NCBI RefSeq assembly: GCF_020166515.1
Contig: NZ_JAINZT010000002.1
Location: 124,001-188,000 of the forward strand
Length of the DNA: 64,000 nt
Origin: Robertkochia flava
GTDB taxonomy: Bacteria > Bacteroidota > Bacteroidia > Flavobacteriales > Flavobacteriaceae
Direction: 5' to 3'
Below are positions 46,559 to 55,454 of this stretch, piece after piece (the first letter of the stretch is position 1; every line of letters begins with the position of its first letter). The notes beneath the pieces are model-generated. The model ran no database searches, was not told the origin of the DNA, and saw only the letters and a list, made by a program, of their open reading frames with translations. The position numbers and the translations under genes were made by a program.

Positions 46559-47032
46559 TCAATACCCTACCCGGTCTTCCTTCTCCAGCCACTCCTTCAT
46601 CATCGTAAAAGCCTGTTCCCGCATTTTGTTCTCCGTCCTGATCTTACGCTGCTGAATGGGCAGTGGAATTTCCTTATAGATAAAGTCATCATCGAAACCG
46701 ATAGTGGCAGCATCCTCCTTGGTACATGCAAACACGATCCGGTCGGGTCGCGCCCAGTAGATGGCCCCAAGACACATGGGGCAGGGTTCACAGCTGGCAT
46801 ACAGGGTACACCCGGCCAGGTCGCCATTATTCAGAAAACGGCAGGCATCCCGAATGGCCACCACCTCGGCATGGGCGGTAGGATCTACTGTGCTGAGCAC
46901 CTGGTTAAATCCGCGTCCGATCACCTCACCCTCTTTAACGATCACACAACCAAAGGGTCCGCCGCTGTTGTTATGCATCCCTTTGCGGCCGAGGGCGATG
47001 GCCTGTTCTAAATATTTTCGGTCTTCTTCCAT
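46559..47032 (-). CDS. nucleoside/guanine deaminase
   Basis: 157 residues of the CDA fold. Zinc ligands are H54 and E56 (catalytic) in AHAEVVAI, and C84 and C87 in EPCPMCLGAIYWA. The C-terminal EIPLPIQQRKIRTENKM and following helix resemble GuaD-type guanine deaminases more than tRNA adenosine deaminases. It would convert guanine to xanthine in purine salvage. Both sides are repeat arrays. Confidence 0.85.
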   Translation of the reverse strand: MEEDRKYLEQAIALGRKGMHNNSGGPFGCVIVKEGEVIGRGFNQVLSTVDPTAHAEVVAIRDACRFLNNGDLAGCTLYASCEPCPMCLGAIYWARPDRIVFACTKEDAATIGFDDDFIYKEIPLPIQQRKIRTENKMREQAFTMMKEWLEKEDRVGY

Positions 47033-47047
47033 TAGTTTAAAATTTAA

Positions 47048-47104
47048 GGTTACAGGTTACAAGTTACAGGGGTTACAGGTCACAGGGGTTACAGGTTACA
47101 GGAA
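47048..47104 (+). repeat. ggttacagg degenerate array
   Basis: ggttacaggttacaag-type units, related to the larger 9-mer arrays at 49254 and 52224. It lies upstream of the deaminase gene on the minus strand. Confidence 0.8.
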
Positions 47105-47262
47105 ATGAATAATTCAATACCCAAAAGGCAAATTCCAAAAACCTAAATGCTCAAAATCAAAGCGCCTTGTTCCCCGCCATTGCAGACAAGTCCGGACTCC
47201 AACTCATCACTCTAATACATTACCTGATGTGATCGCCACGGCCATTGCCAGGCAGGCCCCCT

Positions 47263-47312
47263 ACTAACGACTAACGACTAACGACTCCCTACTAACGACT
47301 CCCGACTAACCC
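47263..47312 (-). repeat. cgactaa/cgactcc 7-mer array before the TPR-lipoprotein stop
   Basis: actaacgactaacgactaacgactcc-type 7-mers end at the TCA (TGA stop) of the minus-strand TPR gene. Inverted partner of the array after the kinase gene. Confidence 0.85.
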
Positions 47313-48308
47313 TCACTCCGTCATCACCTCGGCTTTCATGAGCTGTCTTTGTTTGTAGAGGGAATCGCGTATACGCTCAAATTGCGGGTGTTGTCTCAGG
47401 GGTTGAAACACGGGGTCCGGAACAGATTCATCACTGATGATATGGTAGATCCACCACTCATTTCCCCACCCGGTTTTCAAGGCCCGTTTTAAATACTCCA
47501 TGGCGACCGCCGTGTCGCCTTTCATCGTATAGATCTCGGCCAGCTCAAAAAGGGCATCAGGATCTGCCGGGGTCTCCAGGAGCACCTGGGTAAGCCGCGA
47601 TTCGGCCTCGCTGAAAATGACCCGGGCCGCCGCAGTATCCCCCTGTTTCATATACAAAAACCCCATATTGATCGGAGGATGCTCCGGCACCCCATATACC
47701 GTGTACCGCTCTAAATGTGCCATGGCCGATTCGTAATCCTTCAGGAATACCTCGTTAAAGGCGGCATTCAGGTAAGGCCTGGGATAGGTATGAAAAGCAT
47801 ACCTCAACAGGGAATCGGTGTATTTACGAAGGGTGGTGGTATCCCCTTTAAAGATGGACCAGATCGCATATCGCCGGTATTTCGACAGCGTGCTTAAGGT
47901 ATCATCGCCAAATTCCGTTTTATCCAGGATCCCCCGTGAAGCATCAAACATCCCGATACCCAGGTAGGACCTGGTGAGCGACCTGTAGGCCGAAACACTA
48001 TCCGGGTAGGCCTGTATCACTTTTCGGTATTCCCTGACCGCCCCGGCGAAATTACCTCCGAGGAAGAGGGAATCGCCCGGTTTGACCATCTCCTCAAAGG
48101 GAGGGTACTGCTCCGGGGTTTTGGTTTGCTGGTTGCAGGAAACAAATACAGAGAGTAGGGAGTAGAGAATGGAGAGTAGAAATGTTTGTTTTAAAATTAA
48201 GGCAACCCTTACAGGGGGTTTGGTTTGTTGGTTGCAGGAAGCTAAAGCAGAGAATAGAGAATAGAGAATAGAGAGTAGAGATGTTTCTTTTAAAATTAAG
48301 ATAAACAT
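47313..48308 (-). CDS. TPR lipoprotein with duplicated signal peptide
   Basis: 331 residues from the ATG at 48308. The first residues contain a lipobox signal (SALASC, about 20-25), and then a second almost identical one 33 residues later (SVFVSCNQQTK). The duplication is a 99-bp in-frame tandem repeat of DNA (about 48121-48202 and 48220-48301). The signal's codons are the purine-rich 7-mer array gagaata read on the minus strand. The rest (about 75-320) is TPR-like (GDSLFLGGNFAGAVREYRKV and PDADALFELAEIYTMKGDTAVAMEYL). Function unknown. It is divergent from the second S23 gene, with 44 bases between the two ATGs. Confidence 0.75.
   Translation of the reverse strand: MFILILKETSLLSILYSLFSALASCNQQTKPPVRVALILKQTFLLSILYSLLSVFVSCNQQTKTPEQYPPFEEMVKPGDSLFLGGNFAGAVREYRKVIQAYPDSVSAYRSLTRSYLGIGMFDASRGILDKTEFGDDTLSTLSKYRRYAIWSIFKGDTTTLRKYTDSLLRYAFHTYPRPYLNAAFNEVFLKDYESAMAHLERYTVYGVPEHPPINMGFLYMKQGDTAAARVIFSEAESRLTQVLLETPADPDALFELAEIYTMKGDTAVAMEYLKRALKTGWGNEWWIYHIISDESVPDPVFQPLRQHPQFERIRDSLYKQRQLMKAEVMTE
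48121..48301 (-). repeat. 99-bp tandem duplication inside the lipoprotein signal region
   Basis: Two units of 82 aligned bases, offset by 99 bp, cover the signal peptide and first residues of the TPR lipoprotein. Each contains a run of gagaata/gagagta 7-mers. The proximal run (48249-48281) is the G-rich arm of S23 cassette 2. Confidence 0.85.
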
Positions 48309-48321
48309 TTTGTTTGTAGAA

Positions 48322-48336
48322 TATTTTCTATATTTA
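48322..48336 (+). promoter_or_regulatory. TATTTTC + TATATTTA motif, palindromic bidirectional promoter candidate
   Basis: TATTTTCTATATTTA lies 16 bases before S23 gene 2. It is followed by a perfect palindrome (atatttataaatat), so a -7 box can be read on both strands for the divergent S23 and lipoprotein genes. Confidence 0.55.
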
Positions 48337-48352
48337 TAAATATCTTTTGTCA

Positions 48353-48700
48353 ATGCATTACAATTTAATTGTTTGGAAAAAGAGTGTTCAAATGGCCATT
48401 GCTCTTTACAACCTAACTGATACCTTTCCTAAACATGAGAGGTACGGATTAGTATCTCAAATTAACAGGGCCGGAGTTTCCGTAGCTGCAAATATCGCTG
48501 AGGGGTCTGCTCGAACTTCAACCAGAGATTACATCAAATTTCTAAATATTTCTAAAGCCTCCTTAACGGAGCTGGAAACCCTATTAATCATATCCGAGGG
48601 TATCGGATATGGGGATACAGACTTATTCATAATTGATCATATAATTCCAATTAAAAAAATGCTTAATAAACTCGAATCAACCCTAAAGAATAAACTCTAA
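48353..48700 (+). CDS. four-helix-bundle protein (S23 / 23S rRNA intervening-sequence protein family), copy 2
   Basis: 115 residues from the ATG at 48353; a TTG two codons upstream is in frame. It shares the family signature FPKHERYGLVSQINRAGVSV, NIAEGSARTS and YIKFLNISKASLTELETLL with the gene at 27171, but the two are clearly diverged, so this is not a recent duplicate. It is enclosed by inverted gagaata / tattctc arrays. No rRNA, reverse transcriptase or other DGR part is nearby. Confidence 0.85.
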   Translation: MHYNLIVWKKSVQMAIALYNLTDTFPKHERYGLVSQINRAGVSVAANIAEGSARTSTRDYIKFLNISKASLTELETLLIISEGIGYGDTDLFIIDHIIPIKKMLNKLESTLKNKL

Positions 48701-48701
48701 C

Positions 48702-48740
48702 CCTATTATCTACTCTCTATTCTCTACTCTCTATCCCCTA
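48702..48740 (-). repeat. tattctc 7-mer array, C-rich arm of S23 cassette 2
   Basis: tctactctctattctctactctctatcccc. Eighteen consecutive bases are the exact inverse of part of the array at 48249-48281. It starts 2 bases after the S23 stop and contains the TAG stop (complement 48738-48740) of the next minus-strand gene. Confidence 0.9.
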
Positions 48741-49145
48741 ATCCTTATCCAACTTCCCCTGCACCTCGACCTTGGCGCGTTTGTTGGTGACCATGGTCCC
48801 TTTGGAATCGTATTTCATCTCTATGGATTTCACCTTTTCGTCCTTTTTACCGGGTACCTGGAAGGGTACAGTGGCCATGCCTTTGGTGAGCAACCCGGTG
48901 GCAGGGTTGAAGGTCTTACTTTCGCCTCCTTCCATCTTTATAGTCACCTCCTTGATCTGTACGGTGCCCTGAACGCATTTGATGCGGATCCAGTTGGCGG
49001 TGCGTTCATTTCCCGTGAGATTTACCTTATCGGTCTCGCTTTTAAAGGCCACACTCTTCTCGGCCAGTTTCTTCCAGTTTCCGTCCTGGGCCTGTACAGC
49101 GGGTACAGCCATCACAAACAGCAGTAGTATACCAAATAGTTTCAT
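48738..49145 (-). CDS. hypothetical secreted protein
   Basis: 135 residues with a signal peptide (LFGILLLFVMAVPAVQAQ). The mature part is beta-rich and lysine-rich, with ANWIRIKCVQGTVQIKEVTI (about 50-69). I do not recognise the family with certainty. It probably forms a single beta-sandwich domain in the periplasm. Its stop codon is inside the C-rich arm of S23 cassette 2. Confidence 0.65.
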   Translation of the reverse strand: MKLFGILLLFVMAVPAVQAQDGNWKKLAEKSVAFKSETDKVNLTGNERTANWIRIKCVQGTVQIKEVTIKMEGGESKTFNPATGLLTKGMATVPFQVPGKKDEKVKSIEMKYDSKGTMVTNKRAKVEVQGKLDKD

Positions 49146-49253
49146 AAATCGTAATTGTTTTTAAGTGATTTTGATATACTAAAATACTGAATTACAGTTA
49201 ATTATATTAAGGGAGTCGGGAATCGGGAGAAGAAAGCGATAAAAATGAATTTA

Positions 49254-49314
49254 AGGTTACGGGTTACAAGGGTTACAAGGGTTACAAGGGTTACAAGGGT
49301 TACAAAGGTTACAG
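49254..49314 (+). repeat. 9-mer array (ggttacaag)
   Basis: About six units of gggttacaa with small variants. No inverted partner is seen nearby. The rest of 49146-49644 holds a hairpin palindrome (ctgtctgccgacaggcag near 49365) and an REP-like block, agattgccgcgtcgggc...gtcgcaatgac, at about 49570-49605; no gene is visible. Confidence 0.85.
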
Positions 49315-49644
49315 TTCCAGCAAATAGGTAAATAGGCGAATGGGTGAAGGTTTAAAGTTGTAAACCTGTCTGCCGACAGGCAGGGGCGTGAAGGCGTGAA
49401 GCTGCAAGGTTTTAAAGTATTATTAAAGTAACTCCGGAATAACCAGGAAACGTTTTCGTGAAACTGACTGCCGAATGGCCGTGGTTGAAAAATTCCTGTG
49501 GGAACTTGCCTGCCTTGAGGACTCCCAAATTTTGACTGAACTTTAATTAGAATTGTCCTACTTAAAAAGATTGCCGCGTCGGGCAAAGCCCTTGTCGCAA
49601 TGACTATCCTCCATTAATAGTTCGTCATTCACAATTCATAATTC

Positions 49645-49908
49645 TTACTGAATACTATCCTTCCGCGATTCCAGCTCCCGTTTATAGCCATTGACGACCT
49701 GCACAAGGTTGTCGTACTTCTCACTGAGATTCTTGTTGCTGTTGGCGAGCTTTTGCTGCTCTTCGATCAGGGCCTCGGTCTGGGTGTGATAGCTGTAGAG
49801 AATGATCCCGCTCAGGAGTCCGTAGACTACAAATCCTGCCAGCACGATATGGGTAAGGTTGCGTTTGTACATGACCACAAAATTGGACGGTCGCAGGAAT
49901 GGGGACAT
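49645..49908 (-). CDS. small membrane protein with coiled coil
   Basis: 87 residues from the ATG at 49908; a second start 12 codons inside (MYKRNL) is possible. One membrane helix (about 18-38, IVLAGFVVYGLLSGIILY) is followed by a helical coiled coil to the end. The function is unknown. A similar one-helix plus coiled-coil protein is encoded at 63130. Confidence 0.6.
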   Translation of the reverse strand: MSPFLRPSNFVVMYKRNLTHIVLAGFVVYGLLSGIILYSYHTQTEALIEEQQKLANSNKNLSEKYDNLVQVVNGYKRELESRKDSIQ

Positions 49909-50109
49909 AAACAATGGATTATTTGGGGACTTAAATATAGATTTTTTCTTACAAAATAGTGTGCCTGAAAGGATTAAGAGTTGTGAGCGAGTAGCCAGGT
50001 GTGGTGAAGTTTTCTGTTTGGGTGGTGAAGGGGTAATGAGCAAAGGAGCTAAGTAGCGAATTTACCTGCCGGCAGGCAGGGGAGCGAAGGAGCGAAGGGG
50101 TAAAGGGGT

Positions 50110-50437
50110 AAGGGAGGAAGGTTTAGGAGGTTACAAAGGTTACAAGTTACAGGGGTAATTAATTATAAATTATAGATGATAGATTATGAATGAATTGTTT
50201 TCGCCGGAACTAAATCCCTTGTCCCTTTCTCTCTTTTCATCTTCCGATGACCCCGCCTGCGGCTTCCCGGACGAAGCTTCCCCCTGTTTCCCCTCCCCTA
50301 CGGCGAAGCCCTCATGAGCTCCCGTGGAATAACAAGTATGCGAATAAAAGGGAGCAGGGGAAAGCCATTCTTATAGAAAGATTCCGCTAATAGAAGGGAA
50401 GCCGAATATTTGCAGCAATAGGCTGTAAAACAAGCGA
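50110..50437 (+). repeat. direct repeat, left copy (flanks the serine hydrolase)
   Basis: Starts agggaggaaggtt, includes two ggttacaa units, the AT 7-mer stretch attataaattatagatgat, the block gaattgttttcgccggaac...ctctcttttc and a module ending gaatatttgcagcaataggctgtaaaacaagcg. The right copy is at 52207-52631. Confidence 0.85.
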
Positions 50438-50509
50438 GGGCCGAGCGTTAAAAAAACTGCCTGTGGCTCTTTTTAGCGATGGAGCCAGGTGGCGGGATGG
50501 CAATTAAGA

Positions 50510-50705
50510 CTATCCGTCTTCGCGAGTTTATCTACCGAAGGTAGGCCTGCATGACGGCAGACAGGCTTTTCAAAGAAAAGCGTGGCGATCTCCCCAAAAG
50601 TACCCCAATTAGTATTTAAATTCTCAACTACAACCAAAAGATTGCCACGTCGGGCACGCCCTCCCTGCCTGCCCTCCGGCCAGGAAGGCAGGCTCGCAAT
50701 GACAT
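50510..50705. repeat. REP-like element pair (cttcgcgag / gattgccacgtcgggc)
   Basis: tcttcgcgag...gtggcgatct at 50518-50592 and aaagattgccacgtcgggc...gctcgcaatgaca at 50638-50703. The two ends are inverted versions of each other. The same pair occurs in the composite repeat at 55.6, 59.4 and 62.1 kb. No gene is visible from 50438 to 50853. Confidence 0.7.
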
Positions 50706-50853
50706 GTCTTTATTAATCAATCTCTACTCGCCAATCAGAATTGCCTCTTACATTATCCCCACCCCCCCTCATCAAATAGCTTACCCCCACCCTATGGTTT
50801 CATGCTTAAAAAAACCTTACTTTTAACGATAATAATCTCAATATGATGTATTT

Positions 50854-52203
50854 ATGCGATTCATACTTCCGGTATTATCAATGATCCTGCTTCTTACCAT
50901 TTCCTGCAAGCAAACCACAACGCAGAATTCCAATATCACAGAAACCTACGCCGACTCCCTGGCACAGGCCAGTATCGATAGTTCGATGATCGCCGGAGCA
51001 GCCCTGCTGATTGCAAAGGGAGACAGCATGATACTGGACAAAGCCTATGGGTATGCCAGCCTGGAACTACAGAGTCCTATTCCCGAAAATGCGCAGTTTG
51101 AAATAGGATCGGTTACCAAGCAATTTACGGCAGCAGCCATCCTGAAACTTGTGGAGAATGGAAAAATCAGCCTGGAAGATGATTTTACCAAATACCTCAA
51201 CTTTGACACAAAAGGAAGAACGATCACTATTGATGAGCTGCTCAATCACACCTCAGGTATTCCCAGCTATACCGAGATCCCGGAATTCTGGAAACTATCT
51301 TTGGAATCTCACCCAAGAGACACCCTGGTAAGGCTGGTCGAATCCAAAGCGTTTCTTTTTGAACCCGGAGAGGCGCTTATTTATAATAACTCCGGGTATT
51401 TCTTCCTGGGACTCATCATTGAAAAGGTAAGCGGGAAAAGCTATGAAGAATACCTTAAAGAAACCTTCTTTGATCCCCTGGGGATGGACCACACCACCTA
51501 TTGCTCTTCCACTAAGGTGACTCCCGGCAAGGTATATGGTTATAATATGGGGGAGAACGGACTGGAGCAAAAACCTTACCTGGATCACACCTGGCCGTAT
51601 GCCGCAGGCTCACTGTGCTCCACCACCCAAGACCTGTATACCTGGATGAAGGCCCTGCATGGAGGCCGGGTACTCCCTGACAGCTTATACCGGCAAATGA
51701 TCACTCCTAAAAAGCTGAACAATGGGGCACCCCTGCAATATGCCATGGGCGTAACAAATCACAGGTCAAATGGCTACCTGGAGATAAGTCACGGGGGAGG
51801 AATCAACGGATTCCTGAGCGATACCCGGTACCTGCCGGAAGAAAACCTCTATGTGATCGGACTGGTAAACACCACCGGTCCTCACGGTCCCGGCCGTTTT
51901 ACCCAGGCCCTCATCGATACTTTGGTGACCCCGCAGAAACCTGTAACAAAAGACCTGGACACCAATACCGAAACCCTTACCGGCACCTACGAAGGCCAGG
52001 TCCGCGGACTCATGCTTAACCTCAGGGTAGAAGGATTCGAAGACGGGATCATCCTGCAACCGAAAGACGCCGAAACTCCGGACACTGTGTTAACCTACCT
52101 GGGGAATACCACCTGGTTCAGGGAGGGTGCTAAATTCCGGTTTGAAGAAGACACCCTCTTCGTAGAAGAAGTTGCTGGGTATTATAAGTTGGTGAAAAAG
52201 TGA
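50854..52203 (+). CDS. serine hydrolase (class C beta-lactamase family), lipoprotein
   Basis: 449 residues. An SPII signal has its cysteine at C18 (LLTISC). Active-site serine S86 and lysine K89 are in GSVTKQ. The Y-x-N motif is YNN at about 175, and HGGG near 313 replaces the KTG box. Members are D-Ala-D-Ala peptidases, esterases or peptide hydrolases rather than resistance enzymes. A C-terminal domain of about 100 residues follows. The gene is flanked by long direct repeats. Confidence 0.9.
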   Translation: MRFILPVLSMILLLTISCKQTTTQNSNITETYADSLAQASIDSSMIAGAALLIAKGDSMILDKAYGYASLELQSPIPENAQFEIGSVTKQFTAAAILKLVENGKISLEDDFTKYLNFDTKGRTITIDELLNHTSGIPSYTEIPEFWKLSLESHPRDTLVRLVESKAFLFEPGEALIYNNSGYFFLGLIIEKVSGKSYEEYLKETFFDPLGMDHTTYCSSTKVTPGKVYGYNMGENGLEQKPYLDHTWPYAAGSLCSTTQDLYTWMKALHGGRVLPDSLYRQMITPKKLNNGAPLQYAMGVTNHRSNGYLEISHGGGINGFLSDTRYLPEENLYVIGLVNTTGPHGPGRFTQALIDTLVTPQKPVTKDLDTNTETLTGTYEGQVRGLMLNLRVEGFEDGIILQPKDAETPDTVLTYLGNTTWFREGAKFRFEEDTLFVEEVAGYYKLVKK

Positions 52204-52206
52204 GAA

Positions 52207-52631
52207 GGGAGGAAGGTTAAGGAGGTTACAAGGGTTACAAGGGTTACAAGGGTTACAAGGGTTACAAGGGTTACAAGGGTTACAAGGGTTACAAGGGTTA
52301 CAAGGGTTACAAGGGTTACAAAGGTTACAAGTTACAGGGGTAATTGATTATAAATTATAGATGATAGATTATGAATGAATTGTTTTCGCCGGAACTAAAT
52401 CCCTTGTCCCTTTCTCTCTTTTCCCTTTCAACGACAAAGCCCTCATGAGCTCCCGTGAAATAAAATGTTGTTTTAATCCTCTTCCAGTGACCCTACATTC
52501 AGCTGCAAATACCTAAGCTTTTCCCTGATTTCCCCTGCCCTAAAGGGAGCAGGGAAAAGCCAATTATATAGAAAGATTTCGCCAATAGAAGGAAACCGAA
52601 TATTTGCAGCAATACGCTGTAAAACAAGCGG
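52207..52631 (+). repeat. direct repeat, right copy, with expanded 9-mer array
   Basis: Same modules as 50110-50437. The 9-mer array is expanded to twelve gggttacaa units (52224-52330) against about two in the left copy. The remaining spacer to 52789 has a few hairpins but no supported gene. Confidence 0.88.
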
Positions 52632-52789
52632 AAGTGCGTTTTTCGAAGCGAAGCGAAGAAAAAAAGAGCATGCAGCGCCGTTTTAGCAGCGGTTCTGCGT
52701 AGCAGAAATTGCCTCAAATATTCTTGATTTTTTGGTTCGTTTTGCATCAAGGCAAAATGAACATATATGAATTCATGAAAAGCCAAATA

Positions 52790-54964
52790 TTATGAAGATA
52801 TTCTACCAACAGGAAGGTCTCTAACCCTTACTCCCGTCGCCTTATAAATCGCATTAACAATCGCAGCCGCCGCAGGCCCCTGGGCCGCTTCCCCGGCACC
52901 TAAAGGCGGCAGCTCCGGCCGGTCGATCACCTCCACCTCCACCTTGGGAATCTCCTTAAATCGCAACACCGGATAACTCTGCCAGTCGATAGACGAGATA
53001 TGGGTTTCATTCCATTTCACAGCTTCTTTCAGCGTCCATGAGGCCGACTGGATCATACCTCCTTCCGTCTGATTAATGAGTCCGTCGGGATTGATGCATT
53101 CCCCGGCGTCGATAACACTCCACATCTGTTTTACCACAGGGAGTCCGTCGTTTACCTCCACCAGGGCGGCTACCGCACAATAGGAAGCACTGTTTTTGTA
53201 GCGGGCAAAGCCGATCCCCAGGCCCTGTCGTTCTCCCGGAGTGACAGCAGCGGTGATCTGTTTTAAACGACCTACACAGGCAATAGCCCGTTCATCTTTC
53301 AGGTGCGCCAGGCGAAACGAGAAAGGATCCTGTCCGGCCTTTTCCGCCAGCTCGTCCATAAAGCATTCGATGGAGAATACATTGGCATAGGCGCCCAGGC
53401 TTCGGAGGGCCGACACCCGCAGCGGACCCTGGTAGATATGGGAGGTCAGTCGGAACGCATCCGTGTTATAAATAGGTGGTGCATTGCGAATGGCACCCCC
53501 TCTCCACCCTTGTCCCGGTGTTCCGAAAGAGGGCTCCAGGAAGCGGCCGGGAAGGAGGTTGGCCGGATCCCCGGAAGTGGGACGGGTAGAGTGGGCATCA
53601 CTCCACAGCTCATAATGCCAGCCTTTGATCTTTCCATTACTGTCGAGGGTCGCCTCGTGCTCCATCACCATGGCCGTGCCGTAGGGCTCCCAGGCGTGTT
53701 CTTCATTTCGCATCCACTGCAGGCGCACATGTTTCCCGGGGATCTCCACAGCGATCAGGGCCGCCTCCCCCGCGACATCATCGGCAGCGTTATGCCCGTA
53801 GCACCCCGAACCGGGGACCCCTTTGATATGCACTTTTTCCAATTGCAGATCCACCATTTTAGCGATGGTTTCCCGAAGCGGATACACCCCCTGGCTGTGA
53901 CACCAGATATGGAGCATTCCCTCCTCGAACAGGGCCACCGCGCAGGACGGACCGTTGGCGGCATGCATGATCCAGGGTTTGGAATAGGAGGCCTTAACAA
54001 GGGTTCCCCCTTCCTTAACCCTCTCCCAATCGCCCTTATCTTCATCGGTATTGGAATCCTGTGGCAGGGATTTTATGAATGCTTTGAGGTCTTCAGGTTG
54101 TTCAAGCGGTTCCCCAATCTCCCATGTTACCTTACCATCTAACACACGCTGGAGCTGCACCGCCTGGAATTCTTTTTCTGCCACAACGGCCAGGAAGGTG
54201 CCTTTACGCACCAGTTGTACAAATCCCAGTTTATCGGATACGGTGGCTTCATCTACACCGGCCAAAGCTGCGCTATAGGCAGGAGGCCTGATGATACGGG
54301 CGTGCACCATCCCGGGAAAGCGAAGGTCCTGCACATAGAAGGCCTCTCCCCTTACCATTTTCTCAAGATCAGGTCGTGGTATGGGTTGCCCGACAAACTT
54401 TCTTCGGGTTTTTCCGTAGTACTCCCTGGGTTCAAAGACGGTTTTTTCGATCTTCTTGCCATTCAGTATCTCGGCAAAAGAAAGTGAGACCCCATTCACG
54501 ATCACCGCCCCGTTTTCCATTTCCAGTCCTTCGGCCTCCGTTTTATACTCCTCCACTACCAGACCAAAGAGGATTTCCCGCAAACAGGCTGCTGCCTGTC
54601 GCACGCTCATCGCACTGGTTTCCATCGACCGGCTTCCGGCCGTGATCCCCTCGTCGGGCGTCACCCCGGTTTCGGCCAGTTGGAGGGAAAGGGTATCAAA
54701 GGAGGTATTGAGTTCTTCGGCTGCGACCTGGAGGATGGCTGTGGACAGGCCCTGCCCCAGCTCCATTTTCCCGGTGATCACCTGTATGCGTCCGTCTTCC
54801 AGGAGCCGGATCCAGGAATCGATGCGATCGGGATCCGTAAGTACCCCGGGCACTTCCCCCAAGGACAGGTCTTTATTTTCCGTGGTACAGGCCATGGGTC
54901 CGAGGATGGAAAATCCGATGGTAATACTCCCAGCCTGCTTGATAAAAGTTCTTCTGTTGCTCAT
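52790..54964 (-). CDS. molybdenum hydroxylase large subunit (xanthine dehydrogenase family, molybdopterin-binding)
   Basis: 724 residues with a Tat-type start (MSNRRTFIKQAG) and hydrophobic segment, so the enzyme is exported folded. The molybdopterin-binding and aldehyde-oxidase domains follow; GSGCYGHNAADD (about 381-392), ALRSLGAYANVFSIE and the C-terminal PPLGAGEAAQGPAAAAIVNA, which has the family's active-site glutamate region, are visible. The best-known relative is isoquinoline 1-oxidoreductase beta; the substrate is unknown. It overlaps the 2Fe-2S gene by 4 bases. Confidence 0.88.
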   Translation of the reverse strand: MSNRRTFIKQAGSITIGFSILGPMACTTENKDLSLGEVPGVLTDPDRIDSWIRLLEDGRIQVITGKMELGQGLSTAILQVAAEELNTSFDTLSLQLAETGVTPDEGITAGSRSMETSAMSVRQAAACLREILFGLVVEEYKTEAEGLEMENGAVIVNGVSLSFAEILNGKKIEKTVFEPREYYGKTRRKFVGQPIPRPDLEKMVRGEAFYVQDLRFPGMVHARIIRPPAYSAALAGVDEATVSDKLGFVQLVRKGTFLAVVAEKEFQAVQLQRVLDGKVTWEIGEPLEQPEDLKAFIKSLPQDSNTDEDKGDWERVKEGGTLVKASYSKPWIMHAANGPSCAVALFEEGMLHIWCHSQGVYPLRETIAKMVDLQLEKVHIKGVPGSGCYGHNAADDVAGEAALIAVEIPGKHVRLQWMRNEEHAWEPYGTAMVMEHEATLDSNGKIKGWHYELWSDAHSTRPTSGDPANLLPGRFLEPSFGTPGQGWRGGAIRNAPPIYNTDAFRLTSHIYQGPLRVSALRSLGAYANVFSIECFMDELAEKAGQDPFSFRLAHLKDERAIACVGRLKQITAAVTPGERQGLGIGFARYKNSASYCAVAALVEVNDGLPVVKQMWSVIDAGECINPDGLINQTEGGMIQSASWTLKEAVKWNETHISSIDWQSYPVLRFKEIPKVEVEVIDRPELPPLGAGEAAQGPAAAAIVNAIYKATGVRVRDLPVGRISS

Positions 54965-55422
54965 GACTTCCGGGATTTTAAGATGGCATTTAAAATACGG
55001 GAGTGGGTACCGCAGCGGCAGATATTGATGTCAAGGGCTTCCCTGATCTCGGCCTCGGTAGCCGAAGGGTTTGCATCGAGTACAGAAACGGCATTTATTA
55101 CCATTCCGTTCAGGCAATACCCGCACTGGGCGGCCTGTTCTTCGAGGAAGGCCTGCTGTACCGGGTGCAGCTTACCATCTTTGCCGGCGAGGCCTTCGAG
55201 GGTGGTCACCTCCTTGCCTTCCACTGCAGCAATAGGCAAAACACAAGACGGGGTGGCTTCCCCATCCAGAAGCACCATACACGCCCCGCACTGCTGGAGT
55301 CCGCACCCGAATTTGGGTCCGTTGAGCTGCAGTTCTTCACGAAGGGCATAGAGCAAGGGGGTGGCGGGGTCGATATCGAGTTGAACGGGGTTTCCGTTCA
55401 CTGTTAAGGAGATCGTTTCCAT
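54961..55422 (-). CDS. (2Fe-2S)-binding small subunit of molybdenum hydroxylase
   Basis: 153 residues. The N-terminal plant-type ferredoxin cluster has C40, C45 and C48 (KFGCGLQQCGAC) plus C60; the second cluster has C103 and C106 (AAQCGYC) and C138, C140 (NICRCG). It passes electrons from the molybdenum centre. No FAD subunit is present, as in the isoquinoline 1-oxidoreductase type. The large-subunit ATG overlaps its stop by 4 bases. Confidence 0.92.
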   Translation of the reverse strand: METISLTVNGNPVQLDIDPATPLLYALREELQLNGPKFGCGLQQCGACMVLLDGEATPSCVLPIAAVEGKEVTTLEGLAGKDGKLHPVQQAFLEEQAAQCGYCLNGMVINAVSVLDANPSATEAEIREALDINICRCGTHSRILNAILKSRKS

Positions 55423-55454
55423 AAATAGTTTGTTGGTTGACTTGAAGTTACGAT

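Noticed and set aside
52224-52330. Possible CRISPR array
   Set aside because: The 9-base units are tandem with no spacers of constant length, and no cas gene is present.
52499-52786. 95-codon open frame on the minus strand
   Set aside because: It spans the right direct repeat and a gttcgttttgc-type stretch; the start is inside a poorly structured leader and the peptide looks like translated intergenic repeat.
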